Assembly: GCF_020535245.1 (NCBI RefSeq)
Contig: NZ_CP084911.1
Coordinates: forward strand, 1-64,000
Length of the DNA stretch: 64,000 bases
Source: Asticcacaulis sp. AND118
GTDB lineage: Bacteria; Pseudomonadota; Alphaproteobacteria; Caulobacterales; Caulobacteraceae
Reading direction: 5' to 3'
Shown here in pieces: positions 37,553 through 45,711 of the stretch. Every line of letters starts with the position of its first letter. The first letter of the stretch is position 1. The notes below the pieces were generated by a model, which saw nothing but the letters and a program-made list of their open reading frames with translations, had not been told where the DNA came from and did not search any database. The position numbers and the translations under genes are program-made.

Positions 37553-38008
37553 ATGGCGCGCATATGGGCAAAGCGTTTCGGAGGATTGGGTTTTGTGGTG
37601 GCGGTGGCCCTGAGCGCCTGTTCCGCCGAAGCGCCGCCGGCTGATTCCGCGGCCAATGCGTCGGAAAGCGCCGTGGCGGAGATAGCCGCGCCGGTCGCGC
37701 CGCAAAGCGCTTCGGCCGCCGCCTCGACGGCGTCGCAACCCGCCTATGCCGGACGCTGGACCGGCGTCGAAGGCACCTATATGACCATCACGCCGAAAAG
37801 CGGTGACGCCTATGAGGTGGTGATGGCCGATCTCGACGGCCCGAAAACCTATGCCGGGACGCTGAAGCCCGATGGCCTGCACGTCGATCGCAACGGCACG
37901 CCGCTGGTGATCGTGCCCGGAGACGGCGAGGCCACGGGCATGAAATGGCTGGCGGATAAGTCCGACTGTCTGGTTGTCGCCGCCAATGAAGGCTATTGCC
38001 GGGACTAA
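37553..38008 (+). CDS. Small lipoprotein, unknown function
   Basis: 151 residues. The start at 37553 follows AGGAG with 8-bp spacing. Lipobox LSAC places the mature N-terminus at Cys23 or so. A long Ala/Ser/Pro-rich linker (about 25-65) joins to a compact C-terminal domain with YAGRWTGVEGTYMTITPK and DLDGPKTYAGTL, which looks like a small beta-barrel or lipocalin-type fold. Two cysteines near the end (DCLVV, GYCRD) may pair. I do not recognise the family. It stands alone between the divergent protease and the convergent response regulator. Confidence 0.8.
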   Translation: MARIWAKRFGGLGFVVAVALSACSAEAPPADSAANASESAVAEIAAPVAPQSASAAASTASQPAYAGRWTGVEGTYMTITPKSGDAYEVVMADLDGPKTYAGTLKPDGLHVDRNGTPLVIVPGDGEATGMKWLADKSDCLVVAANEGYCRD

Positions 38009-38017
38009 CACAAAGAA

Positions 38018-38048
38018 CGCCGGCCCGAGGCGATCGGACCGGCGCTTT
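38018..38048. terminator. Bidirectional intrinsic terminator
   Basis: CGCCGG/CCGGCG (38018-38023 with 38039-38044), extended inside by CCGA/TCGG and followed by CTTTTG; A's precede it. It lies between the convergent lipoprotein and response regulator genes. Confidence 0.75.
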
Positions 38049-38069
38049 TGTTCGTAACGACAAACCGCT

Positions 38070-38837
38070 TTACGACGCCATCAGGTTGATGGCGGTGTTG
38101 ATCAGTTCGACCGGTCGGAAAGGCTTCTGGATTTCGGCATCGGCCCCTGCCGCGATGGCGGCGGAGGTGGCGCGGTCCGAGCTGACGCGGCTGTCGAGGC
38201 CGGCCGACATGGCCAGCACGCGCACGTTGGACCAGGTCGATTTGATGACGCGTATGCCCTGAAGGCCGCCCATGCCCGGCATGAAGATGTCCGACACGAT
38301 CAGATCGACATGGGCGATATCTTCGTTTTCCAGCGCCTCTTCCATGCTGTGGGCGATGGAGACGCGGTAGCCGTTATCGCCGAGGATTTGCGCCGTCAGC
38401 GAGGCGACGGTGTGGCTGTCGTCGATCACCAGAGCGTGCTTGCGCTTGCGGCCTTCCGAAGCGTCGGCCTGCGCCGATTCGACAATGGCGCGCAGTTGCG
38501 GACGCGAGAAGGGCTTGCGCAGGATGTAATCGACATTGGTGCTGCGCGCCAGTTTCAGCGTGCTGTCCACCGAGGCGTCGCGAGAGCCGGCGGTCATGAC
38601 GGCGATAGTGGCGTCCAGTGCGCGGTCGCGAATCTGGGTGATGTGTTCAAGGCTGTTGTCTTCGCCCAGAAACACGTCGACGAAAATCAGGTTCGGGCGC
38701 TGATGCAGCATGATTTCATGACATTCGGCTAGCGAGCGGGCGATGACGTAGTTCCAGTCTTCATCTTTCAACATGCGTCCGACGATGTTCGCCTGAGTCA
38801 GGCTGTCCTCGATGATCAGCGCCAGTCCTTCAGCCAT
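38070..38837 (-). CDS. Tandem-receiver response regulator without output domain
   Basis: 255 residues made of two CheY-like receiver domains (about 5-120 and 133-250). In the first the acid pocket is IIEDS, the phospho-acceptor is in LIFVDVFLGED (near Asp53) and the lysine in LRKPF. In the second the corresponding parts are VIDDS, LIVSDIFMPGMGG and IQKPF. Both look phosphorylation-competent. No DNA-binding, GGDEF or other output domain follows, so it probably acts by protein contacts or as a phosphate relay or sink. No histidine kinase is adjacent. The first half shows signs of divergence (DVFLGED instead of D-x-x-M-P). Confidence 0.88.
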   Translation of the reverse strand: MAEGLALIIEDSLTQANIVGRMLKDEDWNYVIARSLAECHEIMLHQRPNLIFVDVFLGEDNSLEHITQIRDRALDATIAVMTAGSRDASVDSTLKLARSTNVDYILRKPFSRPQLRAIVESAQADASEGRKRKHALVIDDSHTVASLTAQILGDNGYRVSIAHSMEEALENEDIAHVDLIVSDIFMPGMGGLQGIRVIKSTWSNVRVLAMSAGLDSRVSSDRATSAAIAAGADAEIQKPFRPVELINTAINLMAS

Positions 38838-39057
38838 TCTTGCCTCGTTGCGTAAGCCTTGCGCACCTTCGTGCGTTTCAATGGCATACTCAATACGACG
38901 TTATTCTTAATATATGATGAGGTTGCAGGCGGTCGGTTCGAACTCTGGCATGACTTTGGCCAGACACTGAAACGTCGCATTGTGATCAATTTCACACACG
39001 TAACCTTGTTTTACGTGCAAAATTTGCAAATCTGACAAATTGGGGTTTCTTTTTGTC

Positions 39058-39074
39058 GAGGTAGCGCTAACCTC
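39058..39074. promoter_or_regulatory. XylR-like operator GAGGTAGCGCTAACCTC
   Basis: The core GGTAGCGCTAAC matches, from memory, the xylose-repressor (XylR, LacI family) operator described upstream of xylose-induced genes in Caulobacter crescentus. It is 110 bp upstream of the receptor start. It suggests the receptor belongs to a xylose or xylan regulon; this needs comparison with the published motif. Confidence 0.5.
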
Positions 39075-39104
39075 ATCGCGAACCACCTGCGGCCCGGCCA
39101 GTTT

Positions 39105-39118
39105 TGACACCGGTGTCA
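39105..39118. promoter_or_regulatory. LacI-type palindrome TGACACCGGTGTCA
   Basis: A perfect 14-bp palindrome with a central CG step, 65 bp upstream of the receptor ATG. It is distinct in sequence from the neighbouring XylR-like site, so two different LacI-type repressors may act here. Confidence 0.55.
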
Positions 39119-39182
39119 TGTGTGCGGTCAAAAAATGAAGCGGCCGAATAATCGGCTCTGAACCAACAGGGAGCGTAATCCA

Positions 39183-42100
39183 ATGACTACCAAAGCTATG
39201 CACGGGCGTAGTGCGTCCGCGATTTTGCGCAAGAGCGTCTCCGTTTCGGCGCTGACTTCGGTCCTGGCCTTGACAGCCATGGGGGCTCAGGCCCAGGAGG
39301 CCGCGCCAGCAACCCCCGCATCCGACGATATTCAGACCGTCGTCGTGACCGGCTATCGCGCCTCGCTGCAAAGCGCGCTGACCACCAAGCGCAAGGCTGA
39401 CGTGATGATGGACGCCATCAATGCCGAGGATATCGCCGACTTCCCGGACGCCAATCTGGCGGAATCGCTGCAGCGCATTCCGGGCATTTCGATCGACCGC
39501 GATAACGGGGAAGGGCGCACCATCACCGTGCGCGGCCTGGGCGCCGATTTCACCCGCGTGCGCATCAACGGTCTCGAAGCCTTGTCGACCGCCGGGGCCA
39601 ATGACGCCGGTTCCAACCCGAACCGTTCGCGCGCCTTCGATTTCAACACCTTCGCTTCGGAACTGTTCAACAGCCTGCGCGTACGCAAGACCTCGTCCGC
39701 TGAAACCGACGAAGGCTCGCTGGGCGCCACCGTCGATCTGATCACGGGGCGTCCTTTCGACTATAAGAAGGACCAGTACGCCTTCTCGATCCAAGACGCC
39801 TATTACGACAATGGCGGCTTCCATAATCCACGCGTGACGGGCCTTGTTTCCCGACGCTGGGCCGACGGCAAGCTGGGTTTCCTCGCCTCGGTGGCCTATT
39901 CCGAGCGCGATTCGGAAAACGATCAGTATCGCCGCGGTCCGGGTCAATCGGATTATCTGTACCGCAACGCCACCTGGGCGACCAATGAATATCCGCTACG
40001 GGCGGGCTTCGCGGCACCGGCCGGTACGACCTTCAACGACACCATCCTGGCCGCCGCCGGTCCGTGCCCCGGCACGACGACCCCCAGCCGCCCGATCGGC
40101 TATGTCTGCACGGGCGCGCCGGCGATCACCAATACCGCCTACTATAATGCGGTGACGGGGTCTGATCCGGCCGCCTACGCCCTGCTGCACAATCCGCTCA
40201 ATGCGTCGCAGGTCCGGTTCCCAGCTCTAGGCTCGATCGAACAGCAGGATCTGCATCAGGAGCGTCTGGGCCTGACCGCCTCGTTCCAGATGCAGCCGAA
40301 TCCCGGCACGCGCATTTCGATCGACGGCCTCTATTCGAAGTTCCGCAACGAAAGCACCATCTATCAGGTGTCTTCGGTCGGTCTGAACCGTGATAACACC
40401 AATGCGCAATACGCAACGGCGGTTAATAACGACGCCGCGGCCTCGACCGGGGCGATTTCAGGCGCCAATCCGGGCACCAAGCTGACGGTTGCCCAGAAGC
40501 GCGGGCTTTATCCCGGCACCTGTACGGCGCGCGCGGCAACCGATATTCAGGCGGCCATCGACTGTGGTCAAAGCTTCTACGGCGGCGGCCTGGTTTCGGG
40601 CATGGGCTTCTCCTACAACCCGAAAAACCTCGACCCTTACGACTATTACACCAATCCGAACTCCGTGGGCTACGTCGCCTCGGCCGACGGTCTGGGTTTC
40701 CGCGACAAGCTGATCGGCCGTCAGGGCGTCGACGTTCTGGCCGCCAATGTGTCGAACGGCGTAGCGGACTATCTGGTCCTGCGTAATGTCGACTGGCGCT
40801 CGGCGGCGGACCGCAACTTCTACACCACCGAATTCAAGCAGTTGTCGTTCAACCTGACGCAGGAATTCAGCGACCGCTTGCGGGGTGATTTCACCTTGGG
40901 CGCCTCGGAGTCCTATAACGAGAACCAGGGCCTGCTGGTCGAATTCAACCGCATGGACTCGCCTGAAAGTTTTGTCTTCGACGAGCGCGGCGGTGGCGAA
41001 ATGCCGGTGTTCAATATCGGCTTCGACGCGGCCAATCCGGCCAACTGGAATATGGTCAAGGGCTTCTCGGCCATTCGTCACTACCAGCGTTTCGTCACCA
41101 ACGAATATAAGGGCGCGAAGGCCGATTTCACCTACGATCTGAACGACAATCTGACCCTCAAATTCGGCGGCACGTCGCGTCAGTACGGCTTTGAAACCAA
41201 CCTGCTGGAGCGGGAAAGCGACCTGCTCAATCCGACCGAGAAGGAAGCCGGCGTCAGCGTCGCCTCGCTGGGCAAGGTGATCCAGTTCGGTCAGGGCCTC
41301 GACGTACCGGGCGGCACCGCCACCTCCTTCTTCGCGCCGAGCATCGAAGCCTTCAACTCGGTCTTCGACTTCACCTGCAACTGCATCAATCAGTACGGGG
41401 ACTGGCGCATCCACGGCAAGCGTAATGGTGGCCGCGAAAACTTCAAGGTTCAGGAAAAGAGCGAAGGCGCTTATCTTCAGTTGAACTTCGACTACGACGT
41501 GCTGGGCGGCAATATCTTCGGCAATATCGGCGTGCGTCAGGTCAAGACCGACCTGACCTCTTACGGCACTACCTCGGCGGGCCGTCCGATCACCGGCCGC
41601 AACGAATATACCGACACCCTGCCGTCGTTCAACGTCGCCTGGGAGGTCATCCCGAACGTCTATGTCCGCGCCGGGGCCGCCGAGGTAATGGCGCGTCCGC
41701 AACTGGGCAATCTGTCGCCGTCGATCACGGCCATCTCGATCCCGTCCACGACGGGTGCGACGACCGGCGCGACCCTGACCATCGGTAACCCGAAGCTTGC
41801 GCCGTTCCGCGGCAAAACCTACGACCTGTCGGCGGAATGGTACTTCGCCAAGGGCGGCCTGCTGTCGTTGGCGGTATTCAAGAAGGATATCGAATCCTAC
41901 CCGCAGACCGTGCTGTTCTCGGCGCCGCTGTCGACCTTCCTGTCGGCGGACGATCTGGCCACGCTCAAGCTGCAGTTCAACACCGGTTCGGTCGCCGATA
42001 ATGCGCGTCTCGCCTATATCGACAGCAACGGTGAAGCCACCGCGCGCCAGTTCCGCGACGCCCCCGGCGGTACGCTGGAAGGCTACGAGTTCAGCTATCA

Positions 42101-42623
42101 GCAGGACTTCACCTTCCTGCCGTGGTTGTTCCGCAATACGGGGGTTCAGTTCAACCTGACCCACATCGAGTCCGAACTGACCTACATCCTCGATCCGGGC
42201 AGTGCGACGGTCGCGCCTTCCTACGGCGCCGGGCCGTGGCTGGGGGCATCGCCGGACGCCATCAACCTGACGCTTTACTACGAAACCGAAAAGTTTAGCG
42301 CCCGTGTGTCGATGGCCAAGCGCGAAGGGTACTACACGACCTATCCGCTGGCCGCCGGGTCGTGCGCGCCGGGCCTGAACAGCGACGGTACGCCGTGTAA
42401 CTCGCCGCTGATCAACGATTTCGCTGGCTCGCTGCCGACCGAAAATGTCGACTTCTCGATGAGCTACAAGCCGACCAGGAACCTGACCGTAACGCTGGAA
42501 GGTCTGAATATGACCAACGAAACGACCAACCGCTACGCCTACGGCGGCACCAGCCAGACCGTCGTCAGCCAGTACGGTTCTACCGGGCGTCAGTTCACTC
42601 TGGGCGTGCGTTACAAGTATTAA
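39183..42623 (+). CDS. TonB-dependent outer membrane receptor, large
   Basis: 1146 residues with a signal peptide ending near GAQAQ. The TonB box region is DDIQTVVVTGYRASLQ. The plug (about 60-190) has IPGISIDRDNGEGRTITVRG and the DEGSLGATVDLITGRP segment. A long barrel with large loops ends in FTLGVRYKY. This is the oligosaccharide-type receptor group abundant in Caulobacterales. Its promoter region carries a XylR-like operator and another LacI-type palindrome, so uptake of xylo-oligosaccharide or a related sugar is plausible. It is monocistronic, with a terminator at 42679. Confidence 0.93.
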   Translation: MTTKAMHGRSASAILRKSVSVSALTSVLALTAMGAQAQEAAPATPASDDIQTVVVTGYRASLQSALTTKRKADVMMDAINAEDIADFPDANLAESLQRIPGISIDRDNGEGRTITVRGLGADFTRVRINGLEALSTAGANDAGSNPNRSRAFDFNTFASELFNSLRVRKTSSAETDEGSLGATVDLITGRPFDYKKDQYAFSIQDAYYDNGGFHNPRVTGLVSRRWADGKLGFLASVAYSERDSENDQYRRGPGQSDYLYRNATWATNEYPLRAGFAAPAGTTFNDTILAAAGPCPGTTTPSRPIGYVCTGAPAITNTAYYNAVTGSDPAAYALLHNPLNASQVRFPALGSIEQQDLHQERLGLTASFQMQPNPGTRISIDGLYSKFRNESTIYQVSSVGLNRDNTNAQYATAVNNDAAASTGAISGANPGTKLTVAQKRGLYPGTCTARAATDIQAAIDCGQSFYGGGLVSGMGFSYNPKNLDPYDYYTNPNSVGYVASADGLGFRDKLIGRQGVDVLAANVSNGVADYLVLRNVDWRSAADRNFYTTEFKQLSFNLTQEFSDRLRGDFTLGASESYNENQGLLVEFNRMDSPESFVFDERGGGEMPVFNIGFDAANPANWNMVKGFSAIRHYQRFVTNEYKGAKADFTYDLNDNLTLKFGGTSRQYGFETNLLERESDLLNPTEKEAGVSVASLGKVIQFGQGLDVPGGTATSFFAPSIEAFNSVFDFTCNCINQYGDWRIHGKRNGGRENFKVQEKSEGAYLQLNFDYDVLGGNIFGNIGVRQVKTDLTSYGTTSAGRPITGRNEYTDTLPSFNVAWEVIPNVYVRAGAAEVMARPQLGNLSPSITAISIPSTTGATTGATLTIGNPKLAPFRGKTYDLSAEWYFAKGGLLSLAVFKKDIESYPQTVLFSAPLSTFLSADDLATLKLQFNTGSVADNARLAYIDSNGEATARQFRDAPGGTLEGYEFSYQQDFTFLPWLFRNTGVQFNLTHIESELTYILDPGSATVAPSYGAGPWLGASPDAINLTLYYETEKFSARVSMAKREGYYTTYPLAAGSCAPGLNSDGTPCNSPLINDFAGSLPTENVDFSMSYKPTRNLTVTLEGLNMTNETTNRYAYGGTSQTVVSQYGSTGRQFTLGVRYKY

Positions 42624-42678
42624 TCCCATCCGGCGCGAAGGGTCTCCGTTCGCCTTCGCGCCGTACCCCGCATCTCAG

Positions 42679-42714
42679 ACGTCCTGTCCTTGCCAAAGGG
42701 CGGGACGTTTTTTT
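42679..42714 (+). terminator. Intrinsic terminator of TonB receptor gene
   Basis: ACGTCCTGTCCTT pairs with AAGGGCGGGACGT (with G-U pairs) around GCC A, followed by seven T's. It lies 55 bp after the receptor stop. Confidence 0.85.
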
Positions 42715-42907
42715 GCGCACGGAGGCAGCGGAAAAAAAATAGCCGCACGAAAAAACGCGCGACTATCAAGTCAAACAGGGAGGAAAATACCCATAAGGGC
42801 AACGGCGCAAAGCGCCGACCCTTTGCCGATACAAGCTTGTCACGCCTTATTCAAGTATGAAAACAATATTTTAAAATTAAAAACGCAGGTTTTTGCAACG
42901 TCGATCA

Positions 42908-42922
42908 TTAAGGCCGGTTTAA
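42908..42922. promoter_or_regulatory. CtrA-type box TTAA-N7-TTAA upstream of flagellin
   Basis: TTAAGGCCGGTTTAA matches exactly the TTAA-N7-TTAA consensus recognised by the cell-cycle regulator CtrA in Caulobacter. It is 84 bp upstream of the flagellin GTG start. CtrA control of flagellar genes is well established; direct control of this gene is inferred. Confidence 0.65.
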
Positions 42923-43005
42923 ATCTTTGCCGTCAATCTGGGGTGGAGCGGCGACGCCATCGCCCGACAGAAGGTCGGCGATCACACGATAGGGGACTCA
43001 CGGAA

Positions 43006-43833
43006 GTGAACTCCATCAACACCAATGTCGGGGCCATGACGGCTCTGCGGAATCTGAATGCGATCTCGGCCGAATTGATCGCGACGCAGAACCATATCTC
43101 GACCGGGTTGAAAATCGCCAGCGCCCGCGATGACGGCTCGACCTGGGCCATTGCCCAGATGCAGCGTTCCAAACTCCGTTCGCTCGATGTCGTCAAGGAG
43201 TCGCTGTCGCGCAATGCCTCGGTCGTCGATGTGGCGCTGACGGCCGGCGAGAACATTTCCGACATGCTCTCGGAACTGCGCGAAAAGGCGCTGGAGGCGT
43301 CAGACACCTCGCTCAATACCGCCAGCCGCAATGCGCTGAAGTCGGATTTCGAGGCCATCCGCAACCAGATCACCCGCGCACTGAAGAATGCCGGTTTTAA
43401 CGGCATCAATTTGCTCGACGGCTCGCGCGGCTCGATCGCCGCGCTGGCCAATGCCGAGGGCACCGACCATCTGACGGTCAAGGCGCAGAATCTGTCACTG
43501 GGGGGAGGGATCATCACCCTGAGCGCCGCGGCGACCTTTTCGAGCGCCGCTTCGGCGCAAAGTCTGATCGGGACGCTTGAGGCTTCGATCAATAATGTTT
43601 CGGGCGCGCTGACGCGACTGGGGACATCGGCGCAATCGTTGGACCGGCACACTGTCTTCATCGGCAAGCTTCAGGACACGATGGAGGCCAGCATCGGGCG
43701 GATGGTCGATGCCGATATGGCCAAGGAAAGCACCAAGCTTCAGGCACTTCAGATTAAGCAGCAACTGGCGATCCAGACCCTCGCCATCGCCAACCGCTCT
43801 CATGATTATCTGTTGCAACTGTTCGGACGGTGA
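43006..43833 (+). CDS. Flagellin
   Basis: 275 residues, close to the size of Caulobacter flagellins. The GTG start at 43006 is chosen because AGGGGA precedes it and the protein then begins with NSINTNVGAMTALRNLN, the typical flagellin N-terminus. The conserved N-terminal helices (about 1-140) end in GFNGINLLDG. The C-terminal helix has MVDADMAKESTKLQALQIKQ and ends with HDYLLQLFGR. The variable centre is short. Its stop codon is followed after one base by the first repeat of the CRISPR array, so no terminator of its own remains. Transcripts could therefore run into the array. Confidence 0.93.
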   Translation: MNSINTNVGAMTALRNLNAISAELIATQNHISTGLKIASARDDGSTWAIAQMQRSKLRSLDVVKESLSRNASVVDVALTAGENISDMLSELREKALEASDTSLNTASRNALKSDFEAIRNQITRALKNAGFNGINLLDGSRGSIAALANAEGTDHLTVKAQNLSLGGGIITLSAAATFSSAASAQSLIGTLEASINNVSGALTRLGTSAQSLDRHTVFIGKLQDTMEASIGRMVDADMAKESTKLQALQIKQQLAIQTLAIANRSHDYLLQLFGR

Positions 43834-43834
43834 T

Positions 43835-44266
43835 CCCGCAATTGGCTCTCGATCTCTGAACTGCTAAACCACCTTCCGGCGACTGATGCGGACCTGTTGC
43901 GTTGCGGTTGGCTCTCGATCTCTGAACTGCTAAACCCTTGAAGCTCTACGACGATTACCCGCCTGCGTTGCGGTTGGCTCTCGATCTCTGAACTGCTAAA
44001 CCGTTCCCATACTCTTCATAAGACCGCGTTGAGTTGCGGTTGGCTCTCGATCTCTGAACTGCTAAACCGGCGCCGCTGGCCGGGCAGTGGGTGGCCGAGT
44101 TGCGGTTGGCTCTCGATCTCTGAACTGCTAAACCACGAAGGACGCGTCACATTGCCTGAAGGGTGTTGCGGTTGGCTCTCGATCTCTGAACTGCTAAACC
44201 CAGGTGGGCCGAGGGCATGGAGCGCGTTCAGTTGCGGTTGGCTCTCGATCTCTGAACTGCTAATAA
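43835..44266 (+). CRISPR. Type II-C CRISPR array, 7 repeats and 6 spacers
   Basis: 36-nt repeats beginning GTTGCGGTTGGCTCTCG and ending GAACTGCTAAACC, at 43835, 43901, 43967, 44033, 44099, 44165 and 44231. The six spacers are each exactly 30 nt. Repeats 2-6 are identical. Repeat 1 has a degenerate 5' end (CCCGCAA for GTTGCGG), and repeat 7 is altered at its 3' end (TAATAA for TAAACC), where it joins the cas9 remnant. Pairing to the tracrRNA at 45712 shows that the crRNA strand is plus. There is no leader between the flagellin stop and repeat 1. Spacer targets were not identified. Confidence 0.97.
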
Positions 44267-45610
44267 CATTCAGCGGTTCGCGCACGCGCACATGACGCAG
44301 CCCCTTGAACAGGCGGTTGCCGTTTTTGTCCTTTTTGTCGATGCCCTCTTTGGCGATCCTGGCCAGCGCCGCCTCGAACGGTTTGCCCGTCAGATCACGC
44401 GTCGCTTCCCACAGGGCGTCGCGCAGAGTCGCGTCAGGGATACGCGCAGGATCGGCGATATCCGCGGGTTTGAGACTCATCAGCGGCACGCGGTGGACGA
44501 CGATAGGCGTCTTGCCGTCGGCGCTCATCTCGCTTGTCAGCCCATAGGCCGTGTCGTTATGCAGTCGGCCTGCCGTGACATCCCGGTGCTTCGATGGCTT
44601 GCCCTTGCGGCCGTGGTCGGGTTTGTGGCTGACCGTGACGGCCATCAGCTTGTCGCGCAATTCGTCGCGGAAGCCCTCCCACGGCGGCTCCAGTCCTTCG
44701 AACATCTTGTCGAGGTCGAGGTTTTCCGCGCGCCCGGCAGCGGTCGCGATCTTTTGCAGCATGGAGCGCGTCGTCACGGCCATCACCGCACCATCGATAG
44801 CGTGGTGGCGATGGTCGAGCCGGTTTTTCGGCGCGTTGGAGTGCATGTTGTCGACGTAGTTATGGTCGGGCAGCAGACTGTTCAGTCCCCAGACCCGGCG
44901 CAGCAGGGCGGTCATGCGCCCCGTAGCAACGTAAACGCAGGTGCCTTCATCGGGTGCATACAAGCTGGACAGGTATTTCCGCGCAATCCGCGACAGGTAT
45001 TGCGTATCGGTCAGTTGCCTCGCGATGAAGCCGCCGTCCTTGTCAAGGCGTTCGCGGGCGTCCGGCCCGAAACGCCACTGCTTGGACTTGTGCAGGCGGG
45101 TGATCTGGTTGGAAATAATGTCCCAGCGCTTTTCGTCGTGGCCCCATTTCTCATAAGGCGTCTTGTTGCCCTTGGCGAAATTGCAATGACGGTGCGCCAC
45201 GACCTTGTTGGCGGCGCTGTCGTCGAGGGACTGCGAATAGGGGATGATATGGTCGATGTTGGCTTCGTCTGAAAACAACATTTTAATGCCGATTTGTTGG
45301 GCGCAGTAGGGGCAGCGGCGGTCCAGTGCATTGGAGGGATTGAGTTCCTCCCATTGCTTCAGCAGGGCGCGATTGCTGCCGTTATCGCGGAATCCTTCTT
45401 CCTCCAGCAACTTGCCGCGTGCGATAGCGGCCTGGGTGTCCTTGCGGATGCGTTGCTCGTGCTTTTTCTTGTCGTCGTCGCTGAGGTTCAGTTCGCGGGC
45501 CAGTTCGACGACGATCTCGTCCGGACGCCCACATCGACAATGCGTTTATTGTCTTCGATCAGACACCAGCCGATGCTGTTCGTACCGATATCAAGACCTA
45601 ATCTCCGCAT
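44265..45610 (-). pseudogene. cas9: cas9 (type II-C), internally deleted and C-terminally truncated
   Basis: The start at 45610 gives RuvC-I, MRRLGLDIGTNSIGWCLIED (catalytic Asp7). After about 30 residues the frame breaks and stops at 45488. In another frame the text resumes at once with RuvC-II, GRPDEIVVELAREL (catalytic Glu). It then continues through the HNH domain (CPYC, ANIDHIIPYS, HRHCNFAKG) and RuvC-III (DHRHHAIDGAVM). The whole recognition lobe, some 400-450 codons, is absent. The C-terminus ends at VREPLNVI and runs into the CRISPR array, so much of the PAM-interacting domain is gone. No cas1 or cas2 is nearby. All nuclease residues are kept, implying recent loss. Confidence 0.93.
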
Positions 45611-45676
45611 TTTCCGCCCCTTATGCAATTTTTGCGATTATATATCGGTTACATATTGCGCCCAAAGTTGCAACTA

Positions 45677-45705
45677 TTGACAAGCCGCCCAAATCGATGT
45701 AATTA
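45677..45705 (+). promoter_or_regulatory. Promoter of tracrRNA
   Basis: TTGACA (45677-45682), a perfect -35, is followed after 17 bp by TAATTA (45700-45705) as -10. The expected start is 45711-45713, exactly at the beginning of the anti-repeat. Confidence 0.6.
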
Positions 45706-45711
45706 AGGCAT

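Larger units (their letters stand above)
38838..39182. other. Regulatory region upstream of second TonB receptor
   Basis: About 345 bp without a gene, A/T rich in its left half. It contains a TGCAAA-A-TTTGCA inverted repeat (39016-39028), a XylR-like site (39058-39074) and a perfect LacI-type palindrome (39105-39118). AGGGAGCG, 5 bp before the ATG at 39183, is the ribosome site of the receptor. Confidence 0.6.
42624..43005. other. Region between TonB receptor and flagellin
   Basis: About 380 bp without a gene. After the terminator at 42679 it holds a GGCGC-AAA-GCGCC hairpin within AAGGG...CCCTT (around 42796-42823) without a T-run. It then runs into the A/T-rich flagellin promoter with a CtrA-type box at 42908. 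No clear sigma-54 promoter with correct GG/GC spacing was found. Confidence 0.5.

Noticed and set aside
42908..42932. Possible sigma-54 promoter before flagellin (GG...TTTGC)
   Set aside because: The spacing between GG and GC is 11 or more instead of 10, and the rest of the consensus is poor.
43871..44230. Self-targeting spacers
   Set aside because: I saw no match of a spacer elsewhere in this window by eye, but I could not search exhaustively or against phage, so nothing is claimed.
44029..44295. Open frame on the plus strand with repeated CGWLSISELLN peptides
   Set aside because: It is only the translation of CRISPR repeats; the 66-nt period keeps it open.
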